Of a stretch of DNA of 64,000 bases, positions 60,442 to 64,000 are shown piece after piece (within the stretch, counting starts at the first letter, position 1; every line of letters begins with the position of its first letter). The translations under genes were made by a program, and so were the position numbers. The notes under the pieces were generated by a model that saw nothing but the letters and a program-made list of their open reading frames with translations, made no database searches and was not told where the DNA came from. The DNA is from an uncultured Polaribacter sp. (GTDB taxonomy: Bacteria > Bacteroidota > Bacteroidia > Flavobacteriales > Flavobacteriaceae), in contig CALSME010000005.1 of the NCBI GenBank assembly GCA_943787375.1, forward strand, positions 248,001-312,000, read 5' to 3'.

Positions 60442-61677
60442 ATGCAACAAGAAACACAAAAGCATTTTTATAATATTGGCGTTAGTTACGTAAAGGCAGA
60501 TGCAAAAACACGAGGAAAGTATTCTTTGTCAAAAGAGCATCAAAATGCTTTGTTAGTCATGGCGAAAGAAAAAAACTTTGAAGGTGTCTTTGTTTTATCT
60601 ACATGTAACAGAACGGAGATTTCAGGTTTTGCAGAGCATCCTTATCAACTGATCCAATTACTGTGTCATTTTTCAGAAGGAACCGTAGAAGAGTTTGCTA
60701 CTATTTCAAACGTCTACAAAAATAAAGAAGCCATCAATCATCTTTTTAGAATTGGAACCGGTTTAGAGAGTCAAATCTTAGGAGATTATGAAATTGTTGG
60801 ACAATTGCGACAATCTTTTAAAATGGCAAAAGCACAGAATACAATAAATGCCTACTTAGAGCGACTTTTGAATTGTGTGATGCAGGCAAGTAAGAAGGTG
60901 AAGAATGAAACTAAATTAAGCTCAGGAACCACATCCGTTTCCTATGCAGCAGTTCAATATATTATCAAAAACTTACGGGATTACAATTCTAAAAATATTT
61001 TAGTTTTTGGCTTGGGTAAAATGGGAAAACATACCTGTAAAAATTTAGCAGAGTACACACAAAACAAAACGGTTTGCTTAATTAATAGAACCGAAGAGAA
61101 AGCGGCCGAATTTGTAAAAGAACACGATTCAATTAGAAAAGCAGTTATTGAAGATTTGGCGCAAGAAATTGAGAAATCGGACGTGCTTATTGTTTCTACT
61201 GGCGCCAGTAAACCAACCATTACAAAGCAGCAAATTTCTAAAAATAAAGAGTTATTGATTTTAGATTTATCGATGCCAGAGAATGTGGATAAAGATGTAA
61301 CCGAGATAAAAGGAATTTCTTTAGTAAATGTTGATGCGTTGTCAAAAATTACAGATGAAACCTTGGCGGTTCGTCTCGAAGAGGTACCAACAGCAGAAGC
61401 AATTATAGAGGTTCATAAAAAAGAATTTAACGATTGGTTAAATCACAGGAGATTTACCCCAGCGATCGCCGCATTAAAAAAATCGTTAGAAACAATAAAG
61501 CAGGATGAGATTAATTTTCAGAAGAAAAAAATAAGTAATTTTGATGAAGCACAAGCAGAGATTTTAACGGCTCGTTTTATTCAGAAAATTACAACTCAAT
61601 TTGTGAAACATTTAAAAGAAGATGAAACTTCTGTCGCTCAAAGTTTACAAGTGATTCAAAAGGTATTTCAATCCTAA
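60442..61677 (+). CDS. hemA: Glutamyl-tRNA reductase
   Basis: A 411-residue enzyme that reduces glutamyl-tRNA to glutamate-1-semialdehyde, the first step of the C5 heme pathway. The catalytic cysteine lies in VLSTCNRTEISG (Cys55). GLESQILGDYEIVGQLRQSF is the conserved second block and VFGLGKMGKHTCKNL the NADPH site. The C-terminal helix serves dimerisation. hemCD starts 9 bases later. It shows that the organism makes heme from glutamate. Confidence 0.97.
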   Translation: MQQETQKHFYNIGVSYVKADAKTRGKYSLSKEHQNALLVMAKEKNFEGVFVLSTCNRTEISGFAEHPYQLIQLLCHFSEGTVEEFATISNVYKNKEAINHLFRIGTGLESQILGDYEIVGQLRQSFKMAKAQNTINAYLERLLNCVMQASKKVKNETKLSSGTTSVSYAAVQYIIKNLRDYNSKNILVFGLGKMGKHTCKNLAEYTQNKTVCLINRTEEKAAEFVKEHDSIRKAVIEDLAQEIEKSDVLIVSTGASKPTITKQQISKNKELLILDLSMPENVDKDVTEIKGISLVNVDALSKITDETLAVRLEEVPTAEAIIEVHKKEFNDWLNHRRFTPAIAALKKSLETIKQDEINFQKKKISNFDEAQAEILTARFIQKITTQFVKHLKEDETSVAQSLQVIQKVFQS

Positions 61678-61686
61678 CAAAAAGGT

Positions 61687-63276
61687 ATGCAAAAAATAAT
61701 TAGAATAGGAACTCGGGAAAGTGAATTGGCACTTTGGCAAGCCAATAAAGTTCGTAAAGAATTAGCCGTTTTGGGTTATGAATCCGTTTTAGTTCCTATA
61801 AAGTCGATGGGAGACATTGTTTTAGATAAGCCGTTGTACGAATTAGGGATTACAGGTGTTTTTACTAAAAATTTAGATGTAGCACTACTCAATGGAGATA
61901 TCGATATTGCAGTGCATTCGTTCAAAGATGTACCTACTAGTTTACCAGAAGGAATTGTACAAGCTGCAGTTTTAAAGAGAGCAAATTATAGTGATATTTT
62001 AGTATTAAAAGATACCGAAGAATTTTTTGGACAACCAGAGGCAATTATCGCAACTGGAAGTATTCGAAGAAAAGCCATGTGGCTTAACCGCTACCCAACT
62101 CACACTGTTGTGCCTTTAAGAGGAAACGTAAATACTCGTTTAGAAAAAGTAGAAGAAAATGATTGGAATGGAGCTGTTTTTGCAGCTGCCGGATTAGAAA
62201 GAATTGGAAAACGTCCAGGAGGTGCAGTCAATCTCCCTTGGATGATACCCGCACCCGCACAAGGTGCAATTATGATTGCTGCCTTAGAAAAAGATGATTA
62301 TACAATGGATGCCTGTGAGCAGTTGAATCATCCAGATACCAAAATTTGTGTCGGTATAGAACGTGAGTTTTTAAGACTGTTAGAAGGCGGTTGTTCAGCA
62401 CCCATTGGTGCATTGGCCTACATAGACGACAAAACAGAAGAAATAAACTTTAAAGGAGTTTTGCTAAAAACAGACGGCTCTAAAAAGATATCAGTTGCAA
62501 AAACAGCAAAAGTAGGGAGCCATGAATATTTAGCGAAAGACTGTGTAGATTATATCCTCAATAGAGGAGGAAGAGAATTGATGATTGAAGATGGAGATGT
62601 TGAAGTTGCAAAACATACAATTTATTCAACAAAGAAATTGTCGGAAGCGCAAAAGAAAACAGTTGATAGATCAATAGGGGTTAAAGACAGTGATTTCATT
62701 AAAATTCGGTTTAATAGAATTCCTGCTAAAGTGATGAAACAGCAACACGAAAATGTTGTAATCACTAGCCAGAATGGAGTAGAAGCAATTTTGAATTCGT
62801 TTACAAAAGACGAAATTAAGTTTAAAAATATTTTCTGCGTGGGGCGAAGAACCAAAAAACTGATAGAAAACAGAATTGGAAAAGTAGCGCATGTTGCTAA
62901 AAATGCTTTAAAATTAGCAGAATATATTGCAAAAGAAACAGACATTAAAATGGTTTCCTACTTCTGTAGTGATCTTCGATTGGATGTTTTGCCATCGTAT
63001 TTACAAGAAAATAATGTAGTTGTAAATGAGATAGAAGCATATAAAACAATGTTGAGTTCTGTGAAAATGACTGCTTCCGTTTCTGGAGTTTTATTTTATA
63101 GCCCATCAGGAATTGATAGTTATTTGAAAGACAACAATACCGATAAAATTGCTTTTTGTATTGGAGAAACAACTGCAGTTGAAGCAAGAAAGCACTTCGA
63201 TAACGTACAAGTTGCAAACATGCCCGACGTTGACAGTGTTTTAGCGTTAGTGAATTCTCATTATATAAAAGAATAA
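61687..63276 (+). CDS. hemCD: Fused hydroxymethylbilane synthase and uroporphyrinogen-III synthase
   Basis: A 529-residue two-domain enzyme. Residues 1-305 are HemC: IRIGTRESELALWQANKV, HSFKDVPTSLP, GSIRRKAMW and the dipyrromethane cofactor cysteine in LLEGGCSAPIG (Cys236). Residues about 340-529 are HemD-like: VVITSQNGVEAIL, SYFCSDLRLDVLP, VNEIEAYKT and LFYSPSGIDSYL. The fusion would build the linear tetrapyrrole and close it to uroporphyrinogen III. The frame is continuous with no sign of a sequencing join. It sits between hemA and hemB. Confidence 0.93.
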   Translation: MQKIIRIGTRESELALWQANKVRKELAVLGYESVLVPIKSMGDIVLDKPLYELGITGVFTKNLDVALLNGDIDIAVHSFKDVPTSLPEGIVQAAVLKRANYSDILVLKDTEEFFGQPEAIIATGSIRRKAMWLNRYPTHTVVPLRGNVNTRLEKVEENDWNGAVFAAAGLERIGKRPGGAVNLPWMIPAPAQGAIMIAALEKDDYTMDACEQLNHPDTKICVGIEREFLRLLEGGCSAPIGALAYIDDKTEEINFKGVLLKTDGSKKISVAKTAKVGSHEYLAKDCVDYILNRGGRELMIEDGDVEVAKHTIYSTKKLSEAQKKTVDRSIGVKDSDFIKIRFNRIPAKVMKQQHENVVITSQNGVEAILNSFTKDEIKFKNIFCVGRRTKKLIENRIGKVAHVAKNALKLAEYIAKETDIKMVSYFCSDLRLDVLPSYLQENNVVVNEIEAYKTMLSSVKMTASVSGVLFYSPSGIDSYLKDNNTDKIAFCIGETTAVEARKHFDNVQVANMPDVDSVLALVNSHYIKE

Positions 63277-63278
63277 AC

Positions 63279-63344
63279 GTCATTTCGAATGCGCTAAAGC
63301 AATCTGTAAATTGAGATTACTTGGTCATTCTTTCTCGTAATGAC
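63279..63344. repeat. Nested palindromic intergenic repeat between hemCD and hemB
   Basis: The outer arms are GTCATTTCGA (63279-63288) and TCGTAATGAC (63335-63344). The inner arms are AAGCAATCT (63297-63305) and AGATTACTT (63314-63322), with one mismatch. It fills nearly the whole gap. The GTCATT.CGA end is the form of a dispersed palindromic repeat I recognise from flavobacterial intergenic DNA. It may shape mRNA folding between the genes. Confidence 0.65.
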
Positions 63345-63358
63345 ATAAATGGAAGGAA

Positions 63359-64000
63359 ATGTTCAGAACAAGAAGATTAAGGAAGTCAGAAGGAATACGA
63401 AGATTGGTTCGAGAAACTAAATTATCGGTAGATGACTTTGTGTACCCACTTTTTATTGAAGAAGGTGAAAACATCGCAACTGATATTGTTTCAATGCCAG
63501 GTATCAAACGTTTTTCCTTAGATCGAATCTCCAAAGAATTGGATGAAGTTGTTTCCTTAAACATACCCGCTGTTTTATTGTTTGGAATCCCTTCTCATAA
63601 AGACGAAGAAGGAACAGAAACGTGGAATGATAACGGAATTATACAACAAGCAATTCGTTTTATTAAAAAAAATTACCCAAGCTTATATGTAATTACTGAC
63701 GTGTGTTTTTGCGAATACACCTCACACGGTCATTGCGGAATTATTCATGACAATGGCGTAGACAATGATGCTACTTTGGTAAACATAGCCAAGCAAGTGA
63801 TTTCTCATGCAAAAGCAGGTGTAGACATGGTTGCACCTTCTGGAATGATGGACGGAACTATTGCGATGGTTCGCGAATCATTAGACAATACTGGTTTTTC
63901 AAACTTACCAATTATGGCCTACGCAGTAAAGTATGCCTCTGCATTTTATGGTCCTTTTCGTGATGCAGCAGATTCTACTCCTAGTTTTGGAGACCGTAAA
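63359..64000 (+). CDS. hemB: Delta-aminolevulinic acid dehydratase (porphobilinogen synthase), N-terminal part
   Basis: The gene runs off the right end after 214 complete codons; the family is about 325 long. It joins two 5-aminolevulinates into porphobilinogen. [19 protein letters not shown] is the family start. [14 protein letters not shown] holds Cys116, Cys118 and Cys126, the zinc-type active site. [18 protein letters not shown] carries the first substrate-binding lysine (Lys191); the second lies beyond the window. Start at ATG 63359 follows homologues. It is downstream of hemCD with a palindromic repeat between them. Confidence 0.96.
   Translation, partial: MFRTRRLRKSEGIRRLVRETKLSVDDFVYPLFIEEGENIATDIVSMPGIKRFSLDRISKELDEVVSLNIPAVLLFGIPSHKDEEGTETWNDNGIIQQAIRFIKKNYPSLYVITDVCFCEYTSHGHCGIIHDNGVDNDATLVNIAKQVISHAKAGVDMVAPSGMMDGTIAMVRESLDNTGFSNLPIMAYAVKYASAFYGPFRDAADSTPSFGDRK

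Noticed and set aside
61687..63276. Assembly artefact joining hemC and hemD
   Set aside because: The linker is continuous and in frame, and both domains are complete, so a natural fusion is the better reading.
1..64000. CRISPR array, insertion sequence, prophage, tRNA or rRNA genes
   Set aside because: No regularly spaced repeats, transposase, integrase or phage proteins, and no cloverleaf or rRNA sequence was recognised by eye; an automated tRNA and RNA-family search would settle this.

Overview
The window is core chromosome of a low-GC marine Flavobacteriaceae bacterium (Bacteroidota), most like Polaribacter, Tenacibaculum and relatives. The evidence is repeated TAnnTTTG -7 promoter boxes, a type IX secretion C-terminal domain, flavobacterial outer-membrane beta-barrel receptors, fused hemC-hemD, and a carotenoid-cleaving Blh fragment at the left edge that suggests a proteorhodopsin locus just outside. 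I see no rRNA or tRNA gene, insertion sequence, prophage or CRISPR array. The genus is an inference.

Layout. 0-5.7 kb: end of blh, yaaA, a DUF6428 protein, a scramblase-like protein, then a divergent pair of units: PASTA protein-rluD on the minus strand, and ddl-coaD-M14 peptidase on the plus strand. 7.5-12.9 kb: a tight minus-strand operon rsfS-ftsH-LUD-cdsA-psd-ACBP-yceI that joins ribosome silencing, membrane proteolysis and phospholipid synthesis. 12.9-17 kb: birA (TTG start), pyrE with an SRPBCC gene, a head-to-head NUDIX gene and a SulP transporter. 17-23.5 kb: a two-gene molybdenum hydroxylase, a TIGR01777 epimerase-like protein and a large secreted metalloprotease. 23.7-26.3 kb: a VWA protein and its AAA+ partner with atypical Walker motifs. 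26.3-30.8 kb: YdeI-like protein, M28 peptidase, an EamA transporter downstream of an unrecognised HTH-plus-helical-repeat protein, and a 343-base gap with an orphan terminator. 30.8-42.3 kb: htpG, a KAS III paralogue, and two paralogous outer-membrane receptors flanking lpxK, a Nif3 protein and a cysteine-free zinc-ribbon homologue. 42.4-46 kb: CoA-binding protein and pyrR-pyrB-(STAS-like)-(lone T9SS domain)-rnz. 46-52.3 kb: TPR protein, two tandem DUF368 transporters, aroE and a DUF349 protein. 52.4-56.6 kb: symporter-pdxH-sixA-ppx, with recR divergent. 56.6-64 kb: a heme locus: araC-trmH/spoU-hemH-hemJ-(small protein) leftward and hemA-hemCD-hemB rightward, the last cut by the window end.

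Most of the window is ordinary housekeeping DNA and nothing is a clear new system. The points most worth a second look are: the HTH/helical-repeat protein with its transporter and a divergent tiny ORF plus terminator; the head-to-head pyrE/NUDIX start codons; sixA and ppx in one frame separated by a single TAG; the lone T9SS domain; the cysteine-less zinc ribbon; the atypical AAA+/VWA pair; and the inverted repeat around the araC promoter of the heme locus.
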